A DNA stretch of 64,000 bases from Ampelomyces quisqualis (lineage: Eukaryota > Ascomycota > Dothideomycetes > Pleosporales > Phaeosphaeriaceae): the NCBI GenBank assembly GCA_018398575.1, contig JAGTXZ010000021.1, positions 1,178,001 through 1,242,000 on the forward strand, in the 5' to 3' direction. Numbering within the stretch: position 1 is the stretch's first letter; the number at the start of each line of letters is the position of its first letter. Below, piece by piece: positions 9,300 to 23,667 of this stretch. Both the position numbers and the translations under genes were made by a program. The notes under the pieces were generated by a model that worked only from the letters and a program-made list of their open reading frames with translations, searched no databases and was not told the DNA's origin.

Positions 9300-12200
9300 A
9301 GAGCGCCTATAAAGTTTAAGATATTGTACTAGGTAAAGTTAAAATTATAGCCTACCTATTTTACATAATACTTTAGGATAGAGTAGTATAGCTTGCTAGC
9401 TAAGATCTCTTTAACTTCCTATTCTTTAACGCCTTAAATTAGGATGCTAGATAGGTTTAGGCTTAGCTAACTAGCTAGGGGGTTGTTAGGGTTCTTGCAG
9501 AGAACATCTAGAGCAAATACGTTATAGATCTTAGATTTTTTAGGTAGCTTTAGTTAAAATAAATAGCTAACTTGTTCTAGAACTTTAAAGAGGCTTTTCT
9601 ACAATTCAGCAAGTTTGCAACTTAGGCAGGTAATAGATAGGTTTTAGGTTAAGAGGTAAACCTTGTTACCTACTACCTAATTAACAAGTTAACAATATTT
9701 ATTTACCTTAGCAGCTATTTGTTGCTGTGCCTTCTCTATATTATCTTTAGCTGTGCGCTAGGCTTTATATATGTAAGTAGCTAAGCTTAAAGCATTCTTA
9801 ACGTTTATATCTTTGTGTTTTAAAGGAGATAATACCTAATCCTAGCTCTGTTGTAGTTTAGATCTAAACAGGAGCTGGTATAGTGCTATACTAATTGTGG
9901 AGTGCAGTAGTGTAGCTTAAGCTTAATTAATTATTAGCAAGAAGTTACTCTAGTTGTCCTAGTAGTAAGATACAAAGGGCCTTAATTGTTAATTAATATA
10001 CTTATTTATAATCTTAGTTTATCTATTAGTTTGTTTATAGTAGGCTGTAGAAAGCTTAATTTGCACGCCTAGGATCTTGTAGAACTTAGACTAGAATTAG
10101 GACACAAACTAGAGGCTGCAGTTAGACACTATGCTTTTAGGCGTGTAGCTAAATTGGTATACCTATTAGATAAACAAATAAGCTATTTCCTAGGCGTTAA
10201 TAGTCTTATAATACAGGATAGAGATAGCTTGCTTTAATAGGTAATTAATAATAACTATAATTTAATTATAGCTATACTAATCAGTTAGGAATGTCTTAAA
10301 ATCTATACACAAATGCTGTATAAGCCTATTAAGAATTAGTAACAGATAGAGGAACCTTTAGGATTAGAGCTATCTTAGATAAGATCTTTAACAGGAAACG
10401 CAGTTTTGTACATAGCGTTTGCATATAGCCTCTATGCCTTTCTAGTAGTATTGCTAAGCTAAGAGCTAATACGTCTTTATAGCGCTTAGGTAAGCAGTAG
10501 ATACCTAATTATAAGCTTCTCTAATTAGTTAAGTGCATAAAGAAGAATCTCTAGGTACACATAGGCGTAAGTAATACAGCAGTAGTCTTTCTTAGATACA
10601 ATACAGCTGTAGTAGCGTAAGGCGTTCTTCCTTAAAGAAGTAGTAATTCTCTGCTAACAGGGCTTTAATTAGTTCTAACAAGTTAAGATTTAGGGGGGCA
10701 CTAATAGATTAGACTAAAATAGCTAAAATATCAATCTCTAGCTAGTTACAGACGTAGTTCTAAGCTAGTTTAGAGTTAACTAGAGGGTTTAGGCGTTTAG
10801 GTCTTAGAAGTACACAGGATCTGTTGTCTTGTTAGGCAGCCTTAACTTTGCTAACGTCCTATTTCTTTTGGCTTAGGATATTAGCTTGCTTGTTAAGCTT
10901 GCTAGGCGTGTACTTAATGCAGAAATTAAAAGAGGCAATAATCTCTGCCTATTATACTTAACGTGCATTAAGAACCTTAGTAGTTATAAAGTATTCTAAA
11001 GAGCAGTAATCTAAATATACTTAGATTTAACTCTGTATAGAGGTAAGTTTAGCTCTCTACTTTTTAAACACTTTTAGAATAGCAAAAAGTTCTTTGTTAT
11101 ATATTTTTTAATTAAGCTTAGCCCTAGATAGGGTGTAACTATAGAAGGCTATAGAATACTACTTGTTGTTAGAGTGCTTCTAAGAGAGTACTCCTGCTAT
11201 TACTCTATCTAACGCGTTAGTTTCTAACTTTGTGTTATACTTAGGATAGAAATAAGATAGCGTAGGAATAGCTAGGAGTAAGGCTTTAATCTAATTAAAA
11301 GCCTATTAGTAGTCTGTAGTCTATTCAAATAGTGTAAAGGGACTTTAAAGCTTTAGGATTAGTTTAGCCACACAGGAGAAATCCTTAATAAACTGTTAAT
11401 AGAAACTAGCAAAACTAAGAAATAACTTAACGCTAGTAACTGTAGTAGGTTTAGCCTAGTTTTAGAGTACTTTTACCTTGTTAAAGTTAACTTTAGTGCT
11501 CTAGTTTGTTAAAACGTAGCTTAGATACTTTATGTAGGTTACATAGAATTTACTCTTCTAAATGTCTACTTAGAGTCCTGCAGTATGTAGGCGCTCTAAG
11601 ACCTTTTAGACGTGTTTCTAATGTAAGTTTATATCCTCTAAGTAGATTAAGATGTTATTAAGATATGTAATGCAGAAATTGTTAAGATAATTAATTAGTA
11701 TATTGTTTATATAGCGCTAATATGTTGCTAGCCTATTGTATAAGCTAAAAGAAAGAACCTTACACTTATATATACTATAACAGGTCTAAAAGGTAGTATA
11801 CTCTTTAGAGTTAAGATCTATACAAATTTTGTTAAAGGCAGCCTAAATGTTAAACTTAGTAAAGATCTTAGCTTTAGAGGGACGTAATAGCAGCTTATTA
11901 ATGCAAGAGATTAGATAGACGTTCTTGCGCGTAAGGGCGTTAATCTTCTAGTAGTCTATATAGATGCGTATATTTCTATTTGGTTTGCGTACACAGAGAA
12001 TAAGTAAAGTAAAAGAGCTTTAGCTAGCCTTAATAAAACCCTTCTAAAGGTGTTCTTAGACGTAGGCCTTAGTAGCTTTAAGCTCCTTCTAATTCTGCTT
12101 GTATAGAGGACTAAACGCATTTAGTAATAGTTCTTTAAGGATAATCTTGTAATTATACAGACAGTAAAGAGGTAATTAATTAGCTGCTAACTTGCTAAAT

Positions 12201-14300
12201 ACATCCTAATACTAGGAGTAGCAGGTAGGTAATCTCTTATCTAATTAGCTTTAATTGTCTGCGTTGTCCTTAAAGGCAAGGATTCTGTTAATCTTATAGA
12301 GGCTTGTTGTAAAGAACTTGTTTTAGGGCTTCTTTATAATAAAGTAAAATGCATTAGCGGAAATAAGAGCTATACAGGTGCTTAGAGAGGATTTAGACTC
12401 TAAGTAGGTTTGCTTAGTTAGGGTATAAGGAATCTCTAAGATTTTTCAGGCTAATAGAAGCTTTAAGCATCTCTTAATATAATAAATAGAAGAAGAAGAA
12501 TAGTAAAGACTGTTTTAGATATAATAGTCTTCTTTCTCCTATAGGGCGTTGCGTTATTACACATTAAGATAGATAGTAGCTAGTACTGTAGCTTAATATA
12601 GAATAGTAGGAATAGGAGGTAAAGGATTGTATAAACAGGGGTACTTAGATAGCCAAATAAACTGTAACCTATCTGTGTCTAATTAAATCTTAAATTGTCT
12701 TAACTATTAGAGGCTAAGTATACAATCCTAAGACCTAAGATTAAGGATAAGGAATAGACAGTTTAAAATCTTTTAGCTATTAATATTTAAGTGTAGTTAA
12801 ATATATTAAGTAACTAAAGAAGTAATCTAATCCTTAAAGCTGCGCACCTAAACCTAGAAGAGAAGCTTCTAGATAGGTTGCTGCAAGGCTTTAGAAACAG
12901 ATAAAATAATTTGTAAATTTAAAAATAGGAAACCTTAAGCACTAGTGTTAACAAGAGTATTAAGGTGTAAGTTAAGGCCTTAGTTGTAAAGAAGCGTAGG
13001 CATAAGAAAATAGAGACTGCAAAACAAATAGGAAAGGTTAAAGTAAGATAGATTATAATAGCTTAGGCCTAGAGAGAAGTATTCTCTTAGGCGCTTCTAT
13101 TTCTTGTACAATACACCTCTTGATTAGGTTGCTCTTAAGCATCTTTATACTTATCTACTTCTACAGCTTTAATCTAACGCATATAAGGCTTTGTACAGTT
13201 ACTAGAGTAGTGTTCTAGCTTACTGCAATTATAACAACTACTAAGAGTCTTCTGTTGTTCTAGCTTAAGGGTCTTTGTAGAAAGACGCACTGTTGTAGAT
13301 TAATAGGCTAGCGCAGAATTTGTTAGAGCGTTAGTAGTAGTAGTCTAATTCAGCTCTAAATTCTGTTGTAAGGCTAACCTAATTAGCAACTTGGCAGCAG
13401 CTAGTGTTATACTTAGTATAGGGTTATTCTTCTGCTCTATATTGTATGTAGTAAGGTGTTCTACTATCTAATTAAATAAGTTCTTCTATTAGTGCCTGAA
13501 TCCTAGGTTAGAGGCTTGCAACCCTAGCGTAATCTTAGTCTATAAGTAGTAAAACTACTCTAAAGAAGGTACTTGTCCCTTAACTGCAGAACTTAAAAAC
13601 CTAGCTTTAAACAAGAGGAATGTTTCCTCTTTTGTTATCTGCAATTAATTAAACGCTGCACAGCTTTCAGCTACCTTGTTGCCTGTAATAAAATAAGACT
13701 TAAGTAGCTTAACTATTTGCTTAGCGTTCTAGAATTGCTCTTAATTAGTATCTAATAAATATTATAGCTTAAGATAGCCCTTAGCTAATTCTATAGTGTA
13801 GCCCTATACTAAGGCTATACATTGTCTTTTAGTCTAATAGTAATCTAAGTTAATTTTAAGTTAATCCTAGATTAAGGCCTGCTATTAGCAGAAGGTAGAA
13901 TCTTTTCTATTGCTAAGATTGTCTATATTAGGCGTTTTCTTAGATTGTTAAAGTTAGCAAGAGCTCTTATAGCAATATAAGTACTTAGATGTAGAGCTGT
14001 TAGATAAACAGTAAGGTGCAGAATTGTTCTAGGGTAATTTGGTAGTAGGTAGAGGCTTGTCTAGTCCTACTAACAGAGTTAGTCCTTTCTTAAGAGAATT
14101 AATTTCTGCTAGAGCCTGTTTTAAATCTTGTTGTAATTAATTAACCTCTATTTAAGCAGAGGTTAGATTTAGTGCAGCTCTAGGCTAAGGGGGTTCCTTA
14201 GTGTCTGTCTTTTTTACTTTAGCACTCTGTTGCTAGGTTGTTATAGTTAATACAGAGTTGTCTTAAGAGAAGGCTTCTAGGGTTAGTTCTTTAGGGGGAG
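9300..14300 (-). pseudogene. gag-pol remnant of gypsy copy A
   Basis: Read on the minus strand: Gag with an intact zinc knuckle C-x2-C-x4-H-x4-C at 13195-13236; reverse transcriptase with the YLDD-type motif as YLNN near 11660; RNase H about 11.1-11.3 kb; integrase about 9.6-10.4 kb; chromodomain-like end near 9375-9430. The order PR-RT-RH-IN-chromodomain is that of chromoviruses, which use the chromodomain to choose heterochromatic targets. Many in-frame TAA/TAG stops make it non-functional. Confidence 0.75.
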
Positions 14301-14592
14301 TTATTAGCGTTGCCTCTAATACTCCTAGGTTATTAATAGTCTCTAAGTTTCTATTGTAGCGCCAAACGCAACTTTTCTAAAGTAATCCTAACTGTTGTAT
14401 TAATAGGAAGATCTAAACCTAAAGGCTTTAGCTGTTAAGAGATCTAAGAAATCCTAACTGTGTTTAATAGATTTAAAGTTACAAACAGATCCAATTTAGA
14501 TAAGGTTCTAAACGTTTTGACGCAATCTTTTTAAAAGTAAATAGCAATATTATCTAAATACTATTACTAGCAGGACAAAGTTTCTCTTGTAA

Positions 14593-14891
14593 TGTAACAA
14601 CGCAGGTAGGTACAGCTATCAGGATCAAATTAGATACGTATCAGAGGCATATAGAAGTGCGTGTTGTATTAGAGATTCTAGATTAGCTATATACCTATAG
14701 GTCTTGTACAGAAGAACAAGAGAAACTTATCCTCTATCTATGCTATAGGCTTATATTTATAGTAGGCGTAGCAGCTAAGTTAGAGCGCTGTTAGAGCGCT
14801 TTTAGTTCTAATCTGCTAGCTTCCTATATAATCTGTTACTAAGCCTTTATAAGGTATTAGATGTAACATGTGTTTGCATGTGCTTGTTACA
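14593..14891 (-). repeat. LTR of gypsy copy A (5' LTR in coding sense)
   Basis: 299 bp pair of 7796-8094, followed by TSD agagt at 14892-14896. Confidence 0.9.
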
Positions 14892-14896
14892 AGAGT

Positions 14897-16568
14897 AAGT
14901 AGTTACTCTACTAACAGCCTATTTAAGTCTTGTTATGTCTCTATATTGTTTATCTACTTAGTAAGAGCTATAGTGTTAGTAACATTTACTTACAGTTTCT
15001 ATGTTAGTTCTGCGTATTTTACTTATTTTACTAAGTATTATAGCTATATGCTTTGCCCTTTCTTCTTCTATTATTCTGTAAGAATATAGTTAATAAGGTA
15101 CTTATTATTAGCTTTATCTTTACTTACTACTATTACTTCTAGTTACTAGTTATTAGACTTCTAGTACAAGAGCAAATTCTTTGTATTAAGCTAGAAGCAG
15201 TTAACATAGAATCTTAGGTGCACCCTAAGAGGTACGCTTAGTTCTACAACGTAGAGAGAGATAACCTTTGTAACTATGTACTTCCTGTTCTTCTAATCTA
15301 GTTTTTTTAAAAGTCTTTTGTTAGATATAGAGCAACTATACTAGAGCTATACTTTATCTTCTATATAAAGCTCTAGAGCTTTCTGTCTGTAGTAATTAGC
15401 CTAGCGCTCTTATTCTTGCTGTAATTCTGCTATCTTTGCTTATATATAGTCTATTATTTCTTTTATCTTAGTTACTATTACTTTAGCAGTAGCTCTTTTA
15501 TTATTACTAAACTAGTACTAGTTCTTTACAGTCTATTCTAAGTCTAACTAAATAGAGTCTGTATTGTACCTATACTAGAAGAAAAATAGGCTAACGCCTA
15601 TAGACGCTGCATTTTGTCTAGCTATTGTAATTTATACTAGTAGGCATAGAGCAGCCTAGTTTAACTAATTCTAGTTTATAAAAGCTTTTAAGTAAGCTTC
15701 TACTGTACTATTTATTTACTTTGTAGCGCTATCTATCTAAGGGTAGTATACTGTTAAGACTTTTCTTTGTATTCTAAGCTTATTGCAAAGTAACAACTAG
15801 AATTTGCTTACAAATTATAACTCTTTGTTAGACACTATAGCGTCTAAGAGCTAGTAGTACATAACTACTTGTTTAATAAATGCCTTAACTATAGTAAGAA
15901 CTTCTAAGTCTAGAATAGGCACAAGCACTGCGTTTTTACTTAGCTAGTTAGTAACTACTATAAGGTGTAACATTCTGTAGCTTAGCAGAAGGCCTATAAT
16001 AAAGTCTACTAATAATTTCTTTTATATTTAGACTAAAAGCAAGAGTAAGTATAGTAGTCCTTATTTAAGTTTCTTCTAAGGCTTTATTCTGCTATACACT
16101 GCGCAGTTCTAAATAAACTACTAAATACTTAAAGACATTTTAGGCCAAAAGTAGTCTCTTACTAATATTGCGTATGTGTTTTTTTTGCCTAGGTGCTTAG
16201 TAATTAGAGAGTTATGTGCTTTTAAAATAATATGCGTTTATAGGTTTACGTATTCTAGCACCTATTTGCACTTTCTATAGAGTAGGTGTTCTAAGTTGTT
16301 TAAGCTACACTCTACTAGAGAAACTTTTAGGCTTAGATATAGAGGAAATTTTTGCTGTCCTGTTCTAATAGCGTTAACTACTAATTAGTAGGCTTTATTT
16401 ATATAGACAGCCTATTCCTATAATTTCTTAATAGTAGGCTCTATTAGTTTTTTAAAGCGTTTATTTGTGTAGAGACTTTGCTTAAGTATAGTCTTGTATA
16501 GTACTACAGTTTTTTTAGTAGTATCTAGAGTGTCTTCTACTATAGAAGGCTTTTTAGCGCCTTAGTTA
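14897..16568 (-). pseudogene. Element E, middle part (integrase region)
   Basis: E sequence between copies A and B. By position downstream of RT/RNase H on the minus strand it should be integrase. Stops throughout. The 73-codon plus frame beginning at 14868 starts inside copy A's LTR and crosses its border, so it is not a gene. Confidence 0.5.
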
Positions 16569-16867
16569 TGTAACAACGCAGGTAGGTACAGCTATTAGGA
16601 TTAAATCAGATACGTATTAGAGGCATATAGAAGTGCGTGTTATATCAGAGATTCTAGATTAGCTATACACCTATAGGTCTTGTACAGAAGGACAAGAGAA
16701 ACTTGTCTTCTATCTATGCTATAGGCTTATATTTATAGTAGGCGTAGTAGCTAAGTTAAAGCGCTATTAGAGCGCTTTTAGTCCTAATCTACTAGCTTCC
16801 TACATAATCTGTTACTAAGCCTTCCTAAGGTATTAAATGTAACATATGTTTGCATGTGCTTGTTACA
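16569..16867 (-). repeat. LTR of gypsy copy B, left
   Basis: 299 bp, preceded by agtta at 16564-16568, the TSD whose partner is at 35033-35037. Confidence 0.9.
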
Positions 16868-17229
16868 TTACCTCCCTTCTTAAAATTAATAGTCTCTATT
16901 AATTAGGTCTATATTAGTGTTGTTTTAGATACTTCTCTAAATTGTTGTAAACTTACATTTACCTTAAGTTTATTTTAGAATAACGTAATATAGCTATTTG
17001 TTATTGTTTTAATTAGCGCGCTAGCGCGTTTAACATTCTTAACTTTACCTTAAGCTTTTTAAGCATATATATAAGGCTAGCCCTCTAGTATACTACTTCT
17101 CTACACTCTTCTCCTACACGTTTGTATACTTATAGCTATTTAACTGCTCTTCTGATTTGATTGTTAGCTAATTGTTTCTGCAGATACATATAATGCCTAT
17201 TCCTATCTCTCTTAGAGCTTATTTTCTAG

Positions 17230-17895
17230 CCTATTAGGTTGTTTGCCTACAGGCTGCAAGGGCTTTTGCCTGCAGCTATTTTAATATTAAGTTTAGATTC
17301 TATTTAGATATATCTAAGAAGTGTGCTTATTACACACTCTTAAATAAGAAGTGTTGCCTAGTTTTCCTATATGCAGGCTAAGAGTATAATAGCCTTTCTA
17401 AGGCCCTTAACTACAGGTTTACTACCTTAGGTAGAGACAAGTCTAATAAGGTAGTGTTAGAGCAAGAGGCTGCTGTTAAGAAGGCAGCGTTTTAGTTAGC
17501 TGCTGTTGTGTAAGTAAGCACTACACAGGTAGCTAATATAAATAACGCTAACTTGTTAGTTAGCGCTTATTACTAGAGAAAGGAGCTAGCTAGAAAGGTT
17601 AGGGTAATAGCTAAGAAGGTTAGGTTGCTTAGAAGAAGTACAGCTAGGTTAACTAGTGTAGTTGCTTAGCTAGTAGATATTATAATAGTATTAAGAGCTA
17701 ATTAGTTAGTAGAGTAGAAGAAGGCGTAAAAGGTAGCGCAAGAGGCTAGTACTTGCAGCAAGCAGAGCTAGAATAGAGAATAACTAGGTAGTGCATTAGT
17801 GTCTGCACCTAGAGATTTAGACAATTAAGAACGTTCTACTAGTAGTAATAATAGTCTGCTGTTAGATCTAATAGAAGAGTAAGACTTTTATTATT
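17230..17895 (+). pseudogene. Antisense accessory frame of gypsy copy B
   Basis: Collinear with the antisense frame at 8450-9125 of copy A: Cys pairs, then a probable coiled coil, on the strand opposite to gag-pol and next to the 3' LTR. More stops than in copy A. Confidence 0.5.
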
Positions 17896-18059
17896 AATAG
17901 TTGTTACCTACTAGTGTAGTAGTTGCAATATTAAGTTCTATTTCCCTAATATAATTGTCTTGCAATGCTATAAGATCTTTAACTCCTTTTTCCTATACTA
18001 TAATCTACTTAGCTAACGCTTGTAGAAGTCCTAGCTGTTTTAGATAGCGTTTATAGAAC

Positions 18060-21000
18060 GCTTGCAACAGGTGTAAAGCGCCTATAAAGTTTAAGGCATT
18101 ATACTAGGTAGAGTTAGGATTATAGCCTACCTATTTTATATAATACTTTAGGATAGAGCAGTATAGCTTGCTAGCTAGGATCTCTTTAACTTCCTATTCT
18201 TTAATACCTTAAATTAGAATACTAGATAGGTTTAGGCTTAGCTAACTAGGCAGGGGGTTGTTAGAGTCCTTGCAGAGGACGTCTAGAGTAAACATATTAT
18301 AGATCTTAGAACCTTTAGGTAGCTTTAGTTAAAATAAATAGCTAACTTGTTCTAGAACTTTAAAGGAGCCTTTCTATAATTCAGCAAGTTTGCAACTTAG
18401 GCAGGTAATAGATAGGTTTTAAGTTAAGAGGTAAACCTTGTTACCTACTACCTAATTAATAGGTTAATAATATTTGTTTACCTTAGCAGCTATCTGTTGC
18501 TGCGCCTTTTCTATATTGTCTTTAGCTGTACGCTAGGCTGTATACATATAGGTAGCTAAGCTTAAGGCATTCTTAACGTTTATATCTTTGTGTTTTAAAG
18601 GGAATAGTGCCTAATTCTAGCTCTGTTATAGTTTAGATCTAAATAGAAGCTAGTACAGCGCTATACTAATTGCAGAGTATAACAGTGTAGCTTAGGCTTA
18701 ATTAATTATTAGTAAGAGGTTACTCTAGTTGTCCTAGTAATAGGATACAAAAGGCCTTAATTGTTAATTAATATACTTGTTTATAATCTTAGTTTGTCTA
18801 TTAGTTTATTTATAGTAGGCTGTAGAAAGCTTAAGTTGCACGCCTAGGATCTTGCAGAACTTAAACTAGAATTAAGACACAAACTAGAGTCTGCAGTTAG
18901 ACACTATACTTTTAAGCGTGTAGCTAAATTAGTATACCTATTAAATAAACAAGTAAGCTATTTTTTAAGCGTTAATTGTCTTATAGCAAGGAATAGAAAC
19001 AGCTTGCTTTAAAAGGCAATTAATAATAACTATAATTTAATTATAGCTATGCTAATTAGTTAGAAATGTCTTAAAATCTATACACAAATGCTGTATAGGC
19101 CTATTAGAAACTAGTAACAGATAAAGAAAACCTTAGGATTAGAGCTGTCTTAGATAGGATCTTTAACAGGTAACGCAGTTTTGTACATAGCGTTTGCATA
19201 TAGCCTCTATACTCTTCTAATAATACTACTAAGATAGAAGCTAATACGTCTTTATAGCGCTTAGATAAGTAGTAGATACCTAATTGTAAGCCTCTCTAAT
19301 TAGTTAGGTATACAAGGAGGAATCCCTAGGTACACAAAGGCGTAAGTAATAAAGCAGTAGTCTTTCTTAAACATAATATAGCTATAGTAGCTTAAGACGC
19401 TCTTTCTTAAAAGAACAGCAATTCTCTGCTAGCAGGGCTTTAATTAGTTCTAACAAGTTAAGGTTTAGGGAGGCACTAATAGGTTAGACTAAAATAGCTA
19501 AAACACTAACCTCTAGCTAGTTACAAACGTAGTTCTAAGCTAGTTTAGAGTTAACTAGAGGGTTTAGGCGTTTAAGTCCTAAAAGTACACAAGATCTGTT
19601 ATCTTGTTAGGCAGCCTTAACTTTACTAATGTTCTGTTCTCTTTAGCTTAGGATATTAGCTTGCTTGTTAAGCTTACTAGGCGTGTACCTAATGCAGAAA
19701 TTAAAAGAAGTAATAATCTCTATCTATTGTGCTTAACGTGCATTAAGAACCTTAGTAGTTATAAAGTATTCTAAGAAGTAGTAATCTAAATATACCTAGA
19801 TTTAACTCTATATAGAGGTAAGTTTAGCTCTCTACTTCTTAAACGCTTTTAGAATAGCAAAAAGTTCTTTGTTATATATTTTCTAATTAAGCTTAGCCTT
19901 AAATAGGGCGTAACTATAGAAGGCTATAGGATACTACTTGTTGTTAGAGTGTTTCTAAGAGAGTACTCCTGCTATTACTCTATCTAACGCGTTAGTTTCT
20001 AACTTTGTGTTATACTTAGGATAGAAATAAGATAGCGTAAGAATAGCTAGGAGTAAGGCTTTAATCTAATTAAAAGCCTATTAGCAGTCTGTAGTCTATT
20101 TAAACAGTGTAGAAGGACTTTAAAGCTTTATAATTAGTTTAGCCACACAGGAGAAATCCTTAATAAACTGTTAATAGAAACCAGCAAAACTAAGAAATAA
20201 CTTAACGCTAGTAACTGTAGTAAGTTTAGCCTAGTTTTAGAGTGCTTCTACCTTGTTAGAGTTAACTTTAGTGCCTTAGTTTATTAAAACGTAACCTAGA
20301 TACTTTGTGCAGGTTACATAGAATTTACTCTTCTAAATATCTACTTAGAGTCCTGCAGTACGTAGGCGCTCTAGAACCTTTTAAACGTGTTCCTAATATA
20401 AGTTTATATCCTTAGAGTAGATTAGAATGTTATTAAGATACGTAATGCAGAAATTGTTAAGATAATTAATTAGTATATTATTTATATAGTGTTAATACGT
20501 AGCTAGCCTATTGCACAAGCTAAAAAGGAGAACTTTACACTTATATATACTATAACAGGTCTAAAAGGTAGTATACCCTTTAGAGTTAAGATCTATACAA
20601 ATTTTGTTAGAGGCAGCTCTAATATTAAACTTAGTAAAGATCTTAGCTTTAGAAGAGCGTAACAGCAGCTTATTAATACAAGAGATTAAATAGACGTCTT
20701 TGCAAGTAAGAGCGTTAATCTTCTAGTAGTCTACACAGATGCGTATATCTCTATTTAGTTTACGTACACAAAGGATAGGTAAAGTAAAAGAACTTTAGCT
20801 AGCCTTAATAAAACCCTTCTAAAGGTATTCCTAGACGTAGGCCTTAGTAGCTTTAAGCTTCTCCTAGTTTTGCTTGTACAAGGGACTAAACGCGTTTAGT
20901 AATAGTTCTTTAAAGATAATCTTGTAATTGTACAAGCAATAAGAAGGCAATTAATTAGCTACTAACTTACTAAATATATCCTAATACTAAGAGTAACAGG

Positions 21001-23080
21001 CAGGTAATCTCTTATCTAATTAGCGTTAATTGTCTGCGTTGTTCTTAGAGGCAAGAATCCTATTAATCTTATAGAAGCTTGTTATAAAGAACTTGTTCTA
21101 GGGCTTCTTTATAATAAAGTAAAATGCGTTAGCAGAAATAAGAGCTATATAGGTGCTTAGAGGAGGTTTAGCCTCTAAGCAGGTTTGCTTAGTTAGGGTA
21201 TAAGAAATCTCTAAGATTTTTTAGGCTAATAGAAGCTTTAAGCATCTCTTAATACAATAAATAGAAGAAGAGGAATAGTAAGAACTGTTTTAGATACAAT
21301 AGTCTTCTTTCTCCTATAGAGTGTTACGTTGTTGCACATTAAGATAGATAGTAGACAGCACTATAGCTTAATATAGAATAGTAAGAATAGAGGGTAAAGA
21401 ATTGTAAGAATAAAGATACTTAGATAGCTAAATAAACTGTAACCTATCTATGTCTAATTAAATCTTAAATTGTCTTAACTATTAGAGGCTAAGTATACAA
21501 TCCTAAGACCTAAGATTAAGGATAAGAAATAGATAGTTTAAAATCTTTTAGCTATTAATATTTAAGTGTAGTTAAATATATTAAGTAACTACAGAAGTAA
21601 TCTAATTCTTAAAGCTGCGCACCTAAACCTAAAAGAAGAGCTTCTAGATAGGTTAATGTAAAGCCTTAAAAACAGATAAAACAATTTATAAATTTAAAAA
21701 TAGGAACCCTTAAGCACTAGTGTTAACAAGAGTATTAAGGCGTAAACTAATACCCTAGTTATAGAGAAGCGTAGGTATAAGAAAATAAGGACTGTAAAAC
21801 AAATAAGAAAGGTTAAGGTAAGATAGATTGTAACAGCTTAGGCCTAGAGAGAAGTGTCTTCTTAGGCGCTTCTATTTCCTATATAATACACCTCCTAGTT
21901 AGGTTGCTCTTAAGCATCTTTAAACTTATCTACTTCTACAGCTTTAATCTAACGCATACAGAGCTTTATGCAGTTACTAGAGTAGTGTCTTAGCTTACTA
22001 CAATTATAACAACTACTAGGAGTCTTCTGTTATTCTAGCTTAGAAGTCTTTGTAGAAAGACGTACTATTATAGATTAATAGGCTAGCGCAGAATTTGTTA
22101 AAGCGCTAGTAGTAGTAGTCTAATTTAGCTCTAAATTTTATTATAAGGCTAACCTAATTAGTAACTTAGTAGCAGCTAGTGTTATACTTAGTATAGAGTT
22201 GTTCTTCTGCTCTATATTATATATAGTAAGGTGTTCTACTATCTAATTAAATAAGTTCTTCTATTAGTGCCTAAATCCTAAGTTAGAGGCTTGCAACCCT
22301 AGCGTAATCTTAGTCTATAAGTAGTAAAACTACTCTAAAGAGAGTACTTGTCCCTTAACTATATAACTTAAAAACCTAGCTTTAAATAAAAGGAACGTTT
22401 CTTTCTTTGTTATCTACAATTAATTAAACGCTGTACAGCTTTTAGCTACCTTATTACTTATAATAAAGTAAGACTTAAGTAGCTTAATTATTTGCTTAGC
22501 GTTCTAGAATTACTCTTAATTAGTATCTAATAGATATTGTAGCTTAAGATAGCTCTTAGCTAGTCCTGTAGTGTAGCCCTATACTAAGGCTATGTGTTGT
22601 CTTTTAGTCTAATAGTAATCTAAGTTAATTTTAAGTTAATTCTAGATAGAGGCCTACTATTAGCAGAAGGTAGAATCTTTTCTATTACTAAGATTGTCTA
22701 TATTAGGCGTTTTCTTAGATTGTTAAAGTTAGTAAAAGCCTTTATAGTAATATAAGTACTTAGATGTAGAGCTGTTAGATAAACAGTAAAGTGCAGAATT
22801 ATTCTAGAGTAATTTAGTAGTAGGTAGAGGCTTGTCTAGTCCTACTAATAGAGTTAGTCTTTTCTTAAGAGAATTAATTTCTGCTAAAGCCTGTTTTAAA
22901 TCTTATTATAATTAATTAACTTCTATTTAGGCAAGGGTTGGATTTAGTACAGCTCTAGGCTAAGAGAGTTTCTTAGTGTCTATCTTCTTTGCTTTAGCAC
23001 TTTATTACTAGGTTGTAACAGTTAATATAGAGTTGTCTTAGAGAAACGCTTCTAAAGTTAGTTCTTTAGAGAGAGTTATT
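18060..23080 (-). pseudogene. gag-pol remnant of gypsy copy B
   Basis: Collinear with copy A over its whole length, so the same Gag, RT, RNase H, integrase and chromodomain order applies. Broken by many stops and more AT-rich than copy A at most differing positions I compared. Confidence 0.65.
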
Positions 23081-23368
23081 AGCGTTGCCTCTAATACTCC
23101 TAGGTTATTAATAGTCTCTAAGTTTCTATTGTAGCGCTAAACGCGACTTTTACTAAAGTAATCCTAACTGTTATGTTAATAAGAAGTTCTAAACCTAAAG
23201 GCTTTAGCTGTTAGAAGATCTAAGAGATCCTAACTATGTTTAATAGATTTAAGGTTATAAATAGATCTAATTTAGATAGGGTTCTAGACGTTTTAACGCA
23301 ATCTTTTTAAAAGTAAATTATAATATTATCTAAATACTATTACTAGCAGGATAAAGTTTCTCTTGTAA

Positions 23369-23667
23369 TGTAACAACACAGGTAGGTATAGCTATTAGAA
23401 TTAAATTAGATACGTATTAGAGGTATATAGAAGTGCGTGTTGTATTAGAGATTCTAGATTAGCTATACACCTATAGGTCTTGTACAGAAGGATAAGAGAA
23501 ACTTGTCCTCTATCTATGCTATAGGCTTATATTTATAGTAGGCGTAGTAGCTAAGTTAGAGCGCTGTTAGAGCGCTTTTAGTTCTAATCTGCTAGCTCCC
23601 TATATAATCTGTTACTAAGCCTTTATAAGGTATTAGATATAACATGTGTTTGCATGTACTTGTTACA
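23369..23667 (-). repeat. Shared middle LTR of composite B/C
   Basis: 299 bp. To its left is a full internal region (B), to its right the internal region of C, which is cut off and begins at the equivalent of position ~10650 of copy A. Confidence 0.85.

Larger units (their letters stand above)
7796..14891 (-). mobile_element. Ty3/gypsy chromovirus copy A (7.1 kb)
   Basis: Complete structure: 299-bp LTRs at 7796-8094 and 14593-14891 (TGTAAC ... GTTACA) and a perfect TSD agagt (7791-7795 and 14892-14896). Coding direction is minus. It is inserted in element E. Same family as B, C and D. The stretch next to the 7796-8094 LTR is the polypurine side, matching the purine-rich tract at 31732-31746 of the oppositely oriented copy D. 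Confidence 0.9.
16569..23667 (-). mobile_element. Ty3/gypsy chromovirus copy B (7.1 kb), left member of a composite
   Basis: LTRs 16569-16867 and 23369-23667 (299 bp each) around an internal region collinear with copy A. Left flank is agtta (16564-16568), but the sequence after the right LTR is ttctc, so B has no TSD of its own. The matching agtta lies at 35033-35037 after copy C. B and C therefore share their middle LTR. Coding direction minus; frames degraded. Confidence 0.85.

Noticed and set aside
14868..15089. 73-codon open frame
   Set aside because: It starts in the LTR of copy A and runs across the insertion border into element E.
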